DNA from: Pusillimonas sp. UBA3987
GTDB lineage: Bacteria; Pseudomonadota; Gammaproteobacteria; Burkholderiales; Burkholderiaceae_B
Assembly: GCA_002384935.1 (NCBI GenBank)
Contig: DGCD01000003.1
Span: 1 to 64,000 of the forward strand
Reading direction: 5' to 3'
DNA length: 64,000 nt
Part shown: piece after piece, positions 24,228-32,374 of the stretch
Layout: every line of letters starts with the position of its first letter
Position numbering within the stretch: position 1 is the stretch's first letter
Notes under the pieces: model-generated
Told to the model about the DNA's origin: nothing
Database searches by the model: none
The model's input: only the letters and a program-made list of their open reading frames with translations
Translations under genes and position numbers: made by a program

Positions 24228-25304
24228 GTGCCACACAATACCGATGACCTGCGTATTCGTGAAATCAAGGAGCTAAGCCCTCCTTCCCATGTGATGCGCG
24301 AACTTGCCACGACCGATACGGCGGCGGAAACGGTTTATGCCAGTCGCAAGGCCACCCACAACATTTTGCATGGCTCGGACGATCGCCTTGTCGTGATAAT
24401 TGGTCCTTGTTCCATTCACAACACTGAAGCGGCATTGGAATACGCTGAGCGTCTTAAGTTACAGCGCGATCGGTTCAAGGGCGAACTTGAAGTGGTGATG
24501 AGGGTCTACTTTGAGAAACCCCGCACGACGGTTGGTTGGAAAGGCTTGATTAATGATCCGGGCCTGGACGGCAGCTTCAATATCAACCTTGGCTTGCGTA
24601 TGGCGCGAGAGCTGCTTTTGCACATTAATAGCATGGGGCTGCCCGCGGGTTGTGAGTTTCTCGATATGATTACGCCGCAATATTTCGCCGATCTGGTTTC
24701 CTGGGGTGCGATTGGCGCCCGTACAACCGAAAGCCAGGTGCACCGAGAACTGGCCTCGGGCTTGTCGTGTCCGGTGGGTTTCAAAAACGGAACGGATGGC
24801 AACATCAAGATTGCAATCGATGCAATCAAAGCGGCATCACAGCCGCATCATTTCCTTTCTGTGACCAAAGGCGGTCATTCCGCGATTGTTTCCACTGAAG
24901 GGAATGAGGACTGTCATGTGATTTTGCGTGGTGGAAAAACCCCGAACTATGACGCCAAACATGTCGAGGATGCATCGGCTGATTTGGCCAAGGCAGGTTT
25001 GCGTCCACGTATCATGATTGACTCAAGCCATGCCAATAGCAGTAAAGATTATCGTAATCAGCCGTTGGTGATTGATGACGTGGCGCAGCAGCTTGAGTGC
25101 GGCGATGAGCGTATTTTTGGCGTCATGATTGAAAGCCATCTGGTTGCCGGACGGCAGGACCTGGGGGACGGCGAATCGCTCGTATACGGACAAAGTATCA
25201 CCGATGGCTGTGTCGACTGGGACACGTCGGTTCAAATGTTGGAGCGTCTCGCGCAAGCAGTACGCAAGCGCCGCGAAGTGGTGGCAAGTACATTGGACGC
25301 CTGA
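24228..25304 (+). CDS. aroG: 3-deoxy-7-phosphoheptulonate (DAHP) synthase, class I
   Basis: A 358-residue class I DAHP synthase, condensing phosphoenolpyruvate and erythrose-4-phosphate in the first step of aromatic amino acid synthesis. Signatures include IIGPCSIHN, RVYFEKPRTTVGWKGLINDP and the C-terminal MIDSSHANSSKDYRNQ. It starts with GTG at 24228, with AGGAG eight bases upstream. The Phe/Tyr leader in front suggests the Phe- or Tyr-linked isozyme group; which amino acid inhibits the enzyme cannot be decided from sequence alone. The symbol aroG is used for the AroF/G/H family as a whole. Confidence 0.93.
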   Translation: MPHNTDDLRIREIKELSPPSHVMRELATTDTAAETVYASRKATHNILHGSDDRLVVIIGPCSIHNTEAALEYAERLKLQRDRFKGELEVVMRVYFEKPRTTVGWKGLINDPGLDGSFNINLGLRMARELLLHINSMGLPAGCEFLDMITPQYFADLVSWGAIGARTTESQVHRELASGLSCPVGFKNGTDGNIKIAIDAIKAASQPHHFLSVTKGGHSAIVSTEGNEDCHVILRGGKTPNYDAKHVEDASADLAKAGLRPRIMIDSSHANSSKDYRNQPLVIDDVAQQLECGDERIFGVMIESHLVAGRQDLGDGESLVYGQSITDGCVDWDTSVQMLERLAQAVRKRREVVASTLDA

Positions 25305-25329
25305 GGGTGCAATTGAAACAGGGGGTAAT

Positions 25330-26754
25330 GTGAGTATTGGTCCGGAGCAATCGCTCGAACGCAGGTCTGTGTCCAAGGCGTTGCTGGATGCCCTGGCCGC
25401 TCGTTTCGAAAGTCGTTTCAGTACCGCCAAGGCTGTGCGCGAGCACCACGGTAAGGACGAGTCGCCGTATCAGCCCATGCTGCCCGATGCGGTCGTGTTC
25501 GCCCAGAGCACCGAGGAAGTGGCCTATGTTGCGCGGCTGTGCAATGAGCATAATGTCCCGTTGATTCCGTTTGGAGTGGGCTCTTCCCTGGAGGGGCATG
25601 TATTGGCTGTTGAAGGGGGTATCAGCCTGGATCTGACGGGGATGAATCGTATTCTTGAAGTGACCTCGGATGATTTGACGGTAACGGTGCAACCTGGCGT
25701 TACACGCAAGCAGTTGAATGAGGAGATTCGGGATACAGGTTTGTTTTTTCCCATCGATCCGGGGGCCGACGCCAGCTTAGGGGGCATGTGTGCTACACGT
25801 GCTTCGGGCACTAACGCGGTGCGTTACGGAACAATGAGGGAAAACGTACTGGCACTCGAGGTGGTGATGGCAGACGGGCGGATTGTGCGTACTGGCACTC
25901 ATGCCCGTAAATCGTCGTCTGGCTATGACCTTACCCGCATTTTTGTGGGCAGTGAAGGCACGTTGGGCATTATTACGGAAATTACGTTGCGCCTTTATCC
26001 GCAGCCCGAGGCCATTTCCGCGGCAATTTGCAATTTTCCGACTTTGTCCTCGGCTGTTGAAAGCGTGATTCAGATCATCCAGATGGGGATTCCGGTTGCC
26101 AGGGTAGAGTTCATGGATGAGTGGGCGGTAAAGGCAACAAACGCCTACAGTAAAATGAACCTGCGTGAGTCGCCGCTGCTGTTATTTGAGTTTCACGGCA
26201 GTCCGGCCGCGGTGCAGGAGCAGGCGGAAGCGGTTCAGGATATTGCCCGGGATAATGGCGGACGTGATTTTGAATGGGCCATGTTGCCCGAGGAGCGTTC
26301 AAAAATATGGACGGCTCGTCATCATGCCTATTTTGCCGGCCTGCAACTACGTCCGGGCTCGGTTGCCAGTACCACTGATGTCTGCGTGCCGATTTCATGC
26401 TTGGCGCAATGCGTGGTGGAAACCGCGCAGGAGCTTGATCAGGCACCGTTTCCTTACACTATCCTGGGTCATGTTGGCGATGGTAACTTTCACGTGATGA
26501 TGCTGCTGGACCCGGATAAGCCTTCCGAGTGGGAGGCTTCGCAGGCGCTCAATCGCCGTTTGGCCCAGCGTGCCATTGGCATGAGAGGCACTTGCACGGG
26601 TGAGCATGGCATTGGGCTGCACAAAATCGAGTTTATGTCGTTAGAACATGGCGAAAATGGGCTGGCACTGATGTCCGGTCTGAAAAAAGCATTTGATCCC
26701 AATAATATTTTGAATCCAGGCAAAATGTTACCGGCTCAAAATATGCAAGGTTAA
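25330..26754 (+). CDS. FAD-linked 2-hydroxyacid dehydrogenase (GlcD/D-lactate dehydrogenase type)
   Basis: A 474-residue flavoprotein of the VAO/PCMH family, resembling GlcD and cytochrome-linked D-lactate dehydrogenases. The FAD-binding part reads LIPFGVGSSLEGHVLAV and DPGADASLGGMCATRASGTNAVRYGTM (two adjoining blocks), and the C-terminal FAD_oxidase_C domain ends in CTGEHGIGLHKIEFM. GTG at 25330 is chosen because GGGGG lies five bases upstream; the longer in-frame version overlaps aroG and is rejected. Electrons probably pass to a quinone or cytochrome. The substrate (D-lactate, glycolate or another D-2-hydroxyacid) is not resolved. It overlaps mnmA by one base. Confidence 0.88.
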   Translation: MSIGPEQSLERRSVSKALLDALAARFESRFSTAKAVREHHGKDESPYQPMLPDAVVFAQSTEEVAYVARLCNEHNVPLIPFGVGSSLEGHVLAVEGGISLDLTGMNRILEVTSDDLTVTVQPGVTRKQLNEEIRDTGLFFPIDPGADASLGGMCATRASGTNAVRYGTMRENVLALEVVMADGRIVRTGTHARKSSSGYDLTRIFVGSEGTLGIITEITLRLYPQPEAISAAICNFPTLSSAVESVIQIIQMGIPVARVEFMDEWAVKATNAYSKMNLRESPLLLFEFHGSPAAVQEQAEAVQDIARDNGGRDFEWAMLPEERSKIWTARHHAYFAGLQLRPGSVASTTDVCVPISCLAQCVVETAQELDQAPFPYTILGHVGDGNFHVMMLLDPDKPSEWEASQALNRRLAQRAIGMRGTCTGEHGIGLHKIEFMSLEHGENGLALMSGLKKAFDPNNILNPGKMLPAQNMQG

Positions 26755-27890
26755 TGATGGCTGTAAACCAGGCGAATAAAGAAAGAGTTGTAATTGGTCT
26801 GTCGGGCGGCGTGGATTCGTCTGTGTCGGCATGGCTGTTGAAGCAGCAAGGGTATGAGGTCGTCGGTCTTTTCATGAAAAACTGGGAAGATGACGATGAT
26901 TCCGAGTACTGTTCTACACGCCAAGATTGGCTGGATGCGGCCAGTGTGGCCGATTTATTGGATATCGAGATAGAAGCGGTAAATTTCGCGGCCGAGTATA
27001 AGGATCGCGTATTTGCAGATTTTTTGCGTGAGTACTCAGCGGGGCGCACGCCCAACCCGGATGTCCTGTGCAATGCCGAAATCAAATTCAAAGCGTTCCT
27101 CGATCATGCAATGGCGCTGGGTGCTGAAAGGATTGCAACCGGGCATTATGCCCGGGTACGCAAGATAGAAGGACCTCACGGGCCTGAATGGCAGTTGCTG
27201 AAGGGTCTGGACCACACTAAAGACCAAAGTTACTTCCTGCATCGGTTGACCCAGGAACAATTGTCACGAACCATCTTTCCGTTGGGGGAAATCAATAAAG
27301 CCCAGGTGCGCCGGATTGCTCAGGAACTGGGTTTGCCCAATGCATCCAAAAAGGACTCAACGGGTATCTGCTTTATTGGTGAACGGCCGTTCCGTGAGTT
27401 CCTGAATCGCTACCTGCCCACGCAACCGGGTCCGATCAAAACATCCGAAGGCAAGGTGCTGGGCCAGCACCAGGGGTTGGCTTTCTACACTTTGGGACAA
27501 CGCAAGGGGCTGGGCATTGGCGGTGTAAAAGGCCATCAAACGCCAGACGGGGTGGCGCCTGCCTGGTATACCGCTCGCAAAGATATGGCGCAAAATACGC
27601 TATATGTCGTTCAGGGCCACGATCATCCCTGGTTGATGCGGCATGATCTCCAGGCCCAGGACGCCAGCTGGATTGCCGGTGTGCCGCCTGCGCCGGGTCA
27701 ATATGCGGCCAAGACGCGTTATCGACAAGCCGATGCATCATGTCGGCTGACGTTGCCTGAAGATAATGCAGATTCACTCTTCAGACTGGATTTTGAGTCA
27801 CATCAATGGGCAGTGACGCCGGGGCAGTCGGCGGTGTTATACGATGAGGAGGTCTGCCTCGGGGGCGGCATTATTGCCACGCCCAACTAA
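26754..27890 (+). CDS. mnmA: tRNA-specific 2-thiouridylase MnmA
   Basis: A 378-residue MnmA that installs sulfur at the wobble uridine of tRNA-Lys, -Glu and -Gln. The PP-loop SGGVDSS (in GLSGGVDSSVSAWLLK) binds ATP; the catalytic cysteines lie in NPDVLCN and STGICFIGERPF. An ATG overlaps the previous stop codon; the next codon is also ATG. Sulfur would come from the IscS-Tus relay. It converges on a glutathione transferase gene with a four-base overlap. Confidence 0.96.
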   Translation: MMAVNQANKERVVIGLSGGVDSSVSAWLLKQQGYEVVGLFMKNWEDDDDSEYCSTRQDWLDAASVADLLDIEIEAVNFAAEYKDRVFADFLREYSAGRTPNPDVLCNAEIKFKAFLDHAMALGAERIATGHYARVRKIEGPHGPEWQLLKGLDHTKDQSYFLHRLTQEQLSRTIFPLGEINKAQVRRIAQELGLPNASKKDSTGICFIGERPFREFLNRYLPTQPGPIKTSEGKVLGQHQGLAFYTLGQRKGLGIGGVKGHQTPDGVAPAWYTARKDMAQNTLYVVQGHDHPWLMRHDLQAQDASWIAGVPPAPGQYAAKTRYRQADASCRLTLPEDNADSLFRLDFESHQWAVTPGQSAVLYDEEVCLGGGIIATPN

Positions 27891-28507
27891 ACTTGTTGCG
27901 GCAGTTGCGGAACGGTACTGGAAAATGAGGGGCGTGTTTGCAGTTTGGCATACAGCTGCGCCAGTTGGGTGTAGGGTTCCCGCCAGTTCTTTTCCGGCAT
28001 GCGAAAGTCGAGAAAGCCCAACGCACAACCTACGGCAATGTCAGCCAGGCTGAAGTTCACACCCATGCAATAGCCGTTGCCCTCGAGCCCCCGTTCCATT
28101 GAAGCCAGCGCGCCGTCAATTTTCATGACCTGACGTTTGATCCAGTCTTCACTGCGCAGGTGCTCAGGCCGGCGCTCTTCGGCCACAATCGTAACGCCAG
28201 CATCAAGCAGGCCGTCGGCAATGGCTTCCCAGCATTTTGTGGCAGTGCGGTCGCGGTTGCCCTGAGGTAACAAGCGTCCAACCGGCGATAGCGTGTCGAG
28301 GTACTCAACGATGACCCGGGAGTCAAAGATACTGCCGCCATCGTCGGTTAAAAGACAGGGGACTTTGCCAAGCGGATTCCATTGCTGGATCTGGGTGTCT
28401 GGAGACCATACATCTTCCGCAACAAACTCGAAATCGAGTTTTTTCTCGGCCATTACGATGCGAGCTTTACGTACATAAGGACTGGTCAGGGAACCAATAA
28501 GTTTCAT
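27887..28507 (-). CDS. Glutathione S-transferase family protein
   Basis: A 206-residue GST-fold protein. The N-terminal thioredoxin-like domain begins MKLIGSLTSPYVRKARIVMAEK, includes NPLGKVPCLLTDDGG (the cis-Pro loop) and DSRVIVEYLD; the C-terminal half is the helical domain with SLADIAVGCALGFLDF. It resembles YibF-like GSTs with Ser as the likely glutathione-activating residue (Ser9 region). Substrate unknown. It stands alone between two rightward genes and overlaps the end of mnmA by four bases. Confidence 0.88.
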   Translation of the reverse strand: MKLIGSLTSPYVRKARIVMAEKKLDFEFVAEDVWSPDTQIQQWNPLGKVPCLLTDDGGSIFDSRVIVEYLDTLSPVGRLLPQGNRDRTATKCWEAIADGLLDAGVTIVAEERRPEHLRSEDWIKRQVMKIDGALASMERGLEGNGYCMGVNFSLADIAVGCALGFLDFRMPEKNWREPYTQLAQLYAKLQTRPSFSSTVPQLPQQV

Positions 28508-28637
28508 GGCGCAATCAGGTAGTTGAACGGTCGGAAAAGTATAGCAGGCTAGTGCCTGAATAACGGCTTACCCGGCAAGTGAATGGGTTGGGTTGGTAAT
28601 TCACCTCATATTCTGTTTTATTCACCCAACAGAAACA

Positions 28638-28670
28638 GGCGGGTGGTAAAATCCCGCCTTGTTTTTTTAT
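28638..28670 (+). promoter_or_regulatory. Hairpin overlapping an extended -10 box before purB
   Basis: GGCGGG (28638-28643) and CCCGCC (28653-28658) can pair around a 9-nt loop, and a T-rich run follows (28659-28669), like a terminator. The loop itself holds TGGTAAAAT (28644-28652), an extended -10 box that would start transcription near 28659, 24 bases before purB. No rightward gene ends nearby that would need a terminator, so the promoter reading is favoured. Confidence 0.5.
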
Positions 28671-28682
28671 ACGTGGGCAGCT

Positions 28683-30059
28683 ATGCAAATCGCCGAACAA
28701 CTTAGTCAATTGAATGCGCTTTCTCCACTTGATGGTCGCTATGCGTCCAAGGTGAATGTATTGCGGGGCCTGCTGTCCGAAGCAGGCTTCATGGCCCATC
28801 GTGTTGAGGTTGAAATAGCATGGCTAATTGGCCTGTCCGATGCAGGTCTCCCCGAATTGCCCGTGTTTTCCGATTCAGCGCGTGAGCGTCTGGCTTCAAT
28901 GATCGCAACGTTTTCCGAGGACGACGCGGCGCGGATCAAAGACATAGAGCGGGTTACGAACCACGACGTAAAGGCGGTGGAGTATTGGCTTAAGGAAAAA
29001 GTGGCAGATGACGATGAATTGTCGCGTGCCGCGGAGTTCATTCATTTTGCCTGCACGTCCGAAGATATCAACAACACCTCCCATGCCCTGATGCTGACAC
29101 GGGCGCGCGATCAGGTGATGGTGCCACATTTGAAGGCGGTACTGGATAAGTTAAAAGCGCTCTCGCATACTTATGCCGACCAGCCTTTGTTATCGCGCAC
29201 GCATGGGCAACCCGCGAGTCCTACTACCGTGGGTAAAGAGTTCGCCAATGTGGCGGCGCGCCTGGAGCAGGCGTTGGCCCATATTGTGCGCGTGCAGCCC
29301 CTTGCCAAAATGAATGGCGCAACGGGTAATTACAATGCTCACATAAGCGCTTATCCGGAGATTGACTGGTGTGAGTTCAGCGCCGGTGTGCTGGCGAATC
29401 TGGGTTTGCAGCAAAACCCGTTTTCCATCCAGATTGAACCGCACGACTGGATGGCTGAATTATTCGATGCGCTTGCGCGGGCCAATACGATTGTGCTTGA
29501 TTTGAATCGTGACATCTGGGGCTATATTGCGTTGGGCTACTTCAAGCAAAAGCTTAAAGAGGGTGAGGTCGGGTCGTCGACCATGCCTCACAAAGTCAAT
29601 CCAATTGATTTTGAAAACTCCGAAGGAAATATCGGGCTGGCCAACGCCACATTGCGCCACTTGTCCGAAAAACTGCCGGTTTCACGCTGGCAGCGCGACC
29701 TTACCGACTCAACCGTCTTGCGTAACCTGGGCGTGGCCTTTGGCTACTGCATTATCGCCTGGGAGGCTTGCCTGAGAGGCTTGAACAAGCTGGAGTTGAA
29801 TGCCGCCGCAATCGATGCCGATATCGATGCATGCTGGGAAGTGCTGGCCGAGCCAGTACAAACCGTGATGCGTCGTTACGGCTTACCCCAGCCGTATGAG
29901 CAATTGAAAGCGCTGACGCGGGGTAAGGGTATCACCCAGCAGGCATTGACGGAGTTTATTCACGCGCTTGATTTGCCCGAGGACGCCAGGCAGCGTTTGC
30001 TGGCGCTGACTCCTCGTAATTATATTGGGCTGGCGGCGGAGTTGGCGCGCAAAATCTAA
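28683..30059 (+). CDS. purB: Adenylosuccinate lyase
   Basis: A 458-residue PurB of the fumarase/aspartase superfamily. It releases fumarate from SAICAR and from adenylosuccinate, serving two steps of purine synthesis. The superfamily signature GSSTMPHKVNPIDFENSEGN is complete, and TSEDINNTSHALM and SRTHGQPASPTTVGKE are typical. The ATG at 28683 matches the conserved start MQIAEQLSQLNALSPLDGRY; eight upstream in-frame residues are not used. It converges on a hypothetical gene with overlapping stop codons. Confidence 0.96.
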   Translation: MQIAEQLSQLNALSPLDGRYASKVNVLRGLLSEAGFMAHRVEVEIAWLIGLSDAGLPELPVFSDSARERLASMIATFSEDDAARIKDIERVTNHDVKAVEYWLKEKVADDDELSRAAEFIHFACTSEDINNTSHALMLTRARDQVMVPHLKAVLDKLKALSHTYADQPLLSRTHGQPASPTTVGKEFANVAARLEQALAHIVRVQPLAKMNGATGNYNAHISAYPEIDWCEFSAGVLANLGLQQNPFSIQIEPHDWMAELFDALARANTIVLDLNRDIWGYIALGYFKQKLKEGEVGSSTMPHKVNPIDFENSEGNIGLANATLRHLSEKLPVSRWQRDLTDSTVLRNLGVAFGYCIIAWEACLRGLNKLELNAAAIDADIDACWEVLAEPVQTVMRRYGLPQPYEQLKALTRGKGITQQALTEFIHALDLPEDARQRLLALTPRNYIGLAAELARKI

Positions 30060-30415
30060 TTGACCGTGGGCGGTGTCTGCATTTGAGCTTGCGCTGCCAG
30101 GATACGCTCTTCAAGCTGGGGTGAAGTGTGCAATGCAAGAACCGGCACCTCGTCGGTGTCGGTTTCTTCCAGTTGCAAAGTAATGTGTTGCCCTTCGAAA
30201 GCGTCGGGGTTGGCCTGAATTTGCTGATACTGCTTCAACAGGCGATCCACCGCCTTTTGCGCTTCGTACAGCTGGATTTCGGGGGTTGACTGGGCATGCA
30301 GATGAAATTGCTGCTCAATGGTCTTGGCTAGATCCCAGCTAAAAAATAACAAGGCTTTCTGACCAAAACATTCAGGATGCAAAAATCCCCAGGATTCGTT
30401 TGGTGTTGGATTCAA
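30056..30415 (-). CDS. Conserved-looking hypothetical protein
   Basis: An open frame of 119 residues from a TTG at 30415. The product is soluble and Gln/Glu-rich, with a helical stretch around AQKAVDRLLKQYQQIQANPD and no recognised domain. No ATG exists in the N-terminal part, and the frame stays open upstream to a stop at 30461, adding residues that look like normal protein, so the true start is unclear and may be a rare codon. The stop overlaps the purB stop. I do not recognise it. Confidence 0.5.
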   Translation of the reverse strand: MNPTPNESWGFLHPECFGQKALLFFSWDLAKTIEQQFHLHAQSTPEIQLYEAQKAVDRLLKQYQQIQANPDAFEGQHITLQLEETDTDEVPVLALHTSPQLEERILAAQAQMQTPPTVN

Positions 30416-30479
30416 AATAAAACCACTTTCGTTGTATTCACTTAGGCTTATTGTAAAACTTCAAGGCCGCTTGTGTCTT

Positions 30480-30674
30480 TCAGCCGGTAACCGATAGGTA
30501 GATAACCGCCAGCAAAAGCAACGCAAAATACACAGCGACGCCGGTTGCAAGACTTTGTCCGACGATATGAAGCTTTTCCCTGAAGGACAGGGGAGAATGG
30601 CGATTACTGCGCAGTAGCCACCAGGCGGTGGCAGCCATCGTGATGATACTGAAGAGAACAATGCCGACTTTCAT
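30480..30674 (-). CDS. Small two-helix membrane protein, unknown
   Basis: A possible 64-residue protein with two strongly hydrophobic segments: residues 3-20 (VGIVLFSIITMAATAWWL) and 40-60 (SLATGVAVYFALLLLAVIYL), joined by a basic loop. No ribosome site stands out before the ATG at 30674, though a TAGAAT box lies about ten bases upstream. No family is recognised. The clean two-span pattern argues for a real gene. Confidence 0.45.
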   Translation of the reverse strand: MKVGIVLFSIITMAATAWWLLRSNRHSPLSFREKLHIVGQSLATGVAVYFALLLLAVIYLSVTG

Positions 30675-30683
30675 GCAACCATT

Positions 30684-30732
30684 CTAGCGGCATTTCCGGC
30701 GTCCGGGGGACGGAAACCGAAAATGCTGCTAG
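30684..30732. repeat. Large imperfect inverted repeat
   Basis: Outer arms 30684-30695 and 30721-30732 pair at 11 of 12 positions; TTTCCG (30693-30698) pairs with CGGAAA (30711-30716), and an inner alternative CGTCC-GGG-GGACG (30700-30712) is also possible. It lies between two small leftward genes. There is no T run, so it is not a typical terminator; it may stabilise or process RNA, or be an intergenic repeat. Confidence 0.55.
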
Positions 30733-30753
30733 CCGGTACTGAGCTTCACTGCG

Positions 30754-31035
30754 CTAGTAGATTGGAATGCGGTTAACAGAGCCGGCCAGTTCGGCCAACG
30801 CCGAATTGATCGTGTCGGTATGTGATTTGTTATTGGCGCTGTCAAGCAGACGTTGTTCAAGCAAAGAGCAACACGCCAGACGATCAGCGTCCGGTATGCC
30901 AGACAGGGATTCATGAAAGGCTGCCGAATAATCGTCAACCAGTCCGGTTAAGTCTGCAAAAGTGAGTTGATCGGATTCGTAATGATGCGCAATTTTCAGT
31001 GCGCGCCCCCAGAACTCTTCAACCAGTTTTTTCAT
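30754..31035 (-). CDS. Small soluble hypothetical protein
   Basis: A 93-residue acidic, helical protein starting MKKLVEEFWGRALKIAHHYE, preceded by AGGAG seven bases upstream of 31035, a convincing ribosome site. It has a pair of adjacent cysteines (ACCSLLEQRLL) and no recognised domain or membrane segment. It stands alone at the left edge of the 520-bp AT-rich gap before the pilus operon. Function unknown. Confidence 0.6.
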   Translation of the reverse strand: MKKLVEEFWGRALKIAHHYESDQLTFADLTGLVDDYSAAFHESLSGIPDADRLACCSLLEQRLLDSANNKSHTDTINSALAELAGSVNRIPIY

Positions 31036-31555
31036 GATGCGTCTCCTGAGCATGAAAACCAGAAAAGCGGTTGGCGACCAAAATGCCGGAATGCTTTCTG
31101 ATTCAGTTTGCGAGACCGTGTTGCGCTGGCTTTTGCTTATTTATAGGTAGCTCTTCAAAACGCAAAGGTAACACGCATGAAAGGGATTTCTAAGGATACT
31201 GATGCTGCGATGAAACTGGTGCACCCATGGTTTTTATGTTTGGGCGAGATAAAGCGTACCAAAGTGTTGATTCTCTATGTGTTGCCAAATGAAACAAAAA
31301 TTGGCGTGATTTATGTATCACTGAATTGATAATGCCTGGAATCGCGGGTTTTCATGTCTACGAAATCAATTTTTTTATTTAAGTATTTGATATAAATAGA
31401 AAATAAATAATATTTTTCAAGTCTGAAGATCGTTCCGGATAGCGTGGCGAATTCATCTATTCGTAGATTTCAGACTGGTACGAGCGGTAAGTCGGGTCGA
31501 CGATGTGGTCGTGCGAGCCAATACGCGGTGTGTTGGCTTCGAAGGGAGAACACGC
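31036..31555. promoter_or_regulatory. Long AT-rich gap before the pilus operon
   Basis: A 520-bp stretch without a convincing gene. Its central part, about 31310-31420, is markedly AT-rich (TTTTTTTATTTAAG, TATAAATAGAAAATAAATAATAT). TTGATA (31387-31392) and TAATAT (31408-31413) lie 15 bp apart, short for a sigma-70 promoter. The pil promoter should be here. Such AT-rich leaders are common H-NS targets, but that is inference. No tRNA, terminator or riboswitch was seen. Confidence 0.5.
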
Positions 31556-32374
31556 ATGATTACGCTCGGTACTTTGTCTCGATACAGCCTCTTTTTATTG
31601 TTGCTGATTGCTACGGGTTGCGCTCAAGTTTCGCAATGGGCAAGTGCGTTTGATATGCGTGGCCGCGCAGGGCAGTTCAATTTTGAGTGGACAATAAAAG
31701 GTGACAAACGGGTCGCCCCTTTGCAGGTGTTTGACGATGGCCGTCAAACCTGGCTGCAGTTTGCCTCCGATATGCCGGTTCCGGCCGTATTCGCAAGGCA
31801 GGGCAAAGACGACTCGCTGCTTACTTATCGCCGTACCGGTCCCTACGTGATATTGCCGGGTGTCTGGTCGCATCTCGTCATTCAGGGTGGGCACGCAAAA
31901 GCGCATGTTTATCGCCAAATCAAGGTTGACGCAGCCCCAAGCCCGGAAGCCGCCGGCACTCAAGAGTTGGCGGCAGCTACGGTAGCTTCCGAGGTTTCTG
32001 CCAGTCCGGTTGAGTTGATCGACGTCGCGCAGCCGACTGAGACCGTTGTCTTGGCAAAGCCTGCAGATCCTAAAGTACTCACGCCTTTCAAGGTCAGTCC
32101 GGCCGACGGCACGATGCGGGAGACACTTGCGCGGTGGGCCAAAACGGCGCAGTGGGACTTTGGACCCGAACATTGGGCAGTTGACGTCGATATTCCAATC
32201 GTGGGAAGTGCCCGGTTCGATACCTCATTTGAAGACGCTGTGCGCAGTCTGGTGTCGTCAAGTGAATTGGGCGACCGGCCTTTACAGCCTTGCTTCTACT
32301 CCAATCGCGTGTTGCGAGTGGTGCCGTTTGCGCAACCGTGTGACCGTGTGCACGCATTGGCGAGTGCATCATGA
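31556..32374 (+). CDS. pilL: PilL-like lipoprotein with VirB9-like and TcpQ-like parts
   Basis: A 272-residue predicted lipoprotein (signal ending LIATGC). Residues about 30-125 resemble the VirB9/TrbG/CagX fold of type IV secretion outer-membrane proteins: FNFEWTIKGDKRVAPLQVF, DDGRQTWLQF and PAVFARQG. After a Pro/Ala/Val-rich linker, the C-terminal 90 residues resemble the TcpQ/PilL domain: MRETLARWAKTAQWDFG, then FEDAVRSLVSSSE and YSNRVLRVVPF. TcpQ-type proteins help place the pilus secretin. The ATG at 31556 follows GGGAGAA. Its stop overlaps pilN (ATGA). The symbol rests on operon position plus the C-terminal domain. Confidence 0.78.
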   Translation: MITLGTLSRYSLFLLLLIATGCAQVSQWASAFDMRGRAGQFNFEWTIKGDKRVAPLQVFDDGRQTWLQFASDMPVPAVFARQGKDDSLLTYRRTGPYVILPGVWSHLVIQGGHAKAHVYRQIKVDAAPSPEAAGTQELAAATVASEVSASPVELIDVAQPTETVVLAKPADPKVLTPFKVSPADGTMRETLARWAKTAQWDFGPEHWAVDVDIPIVGSARFDTSFEDAVRSLVSSSELGDRPLQPCFYSNRVLRVVPFAQPCDRVHALASAS

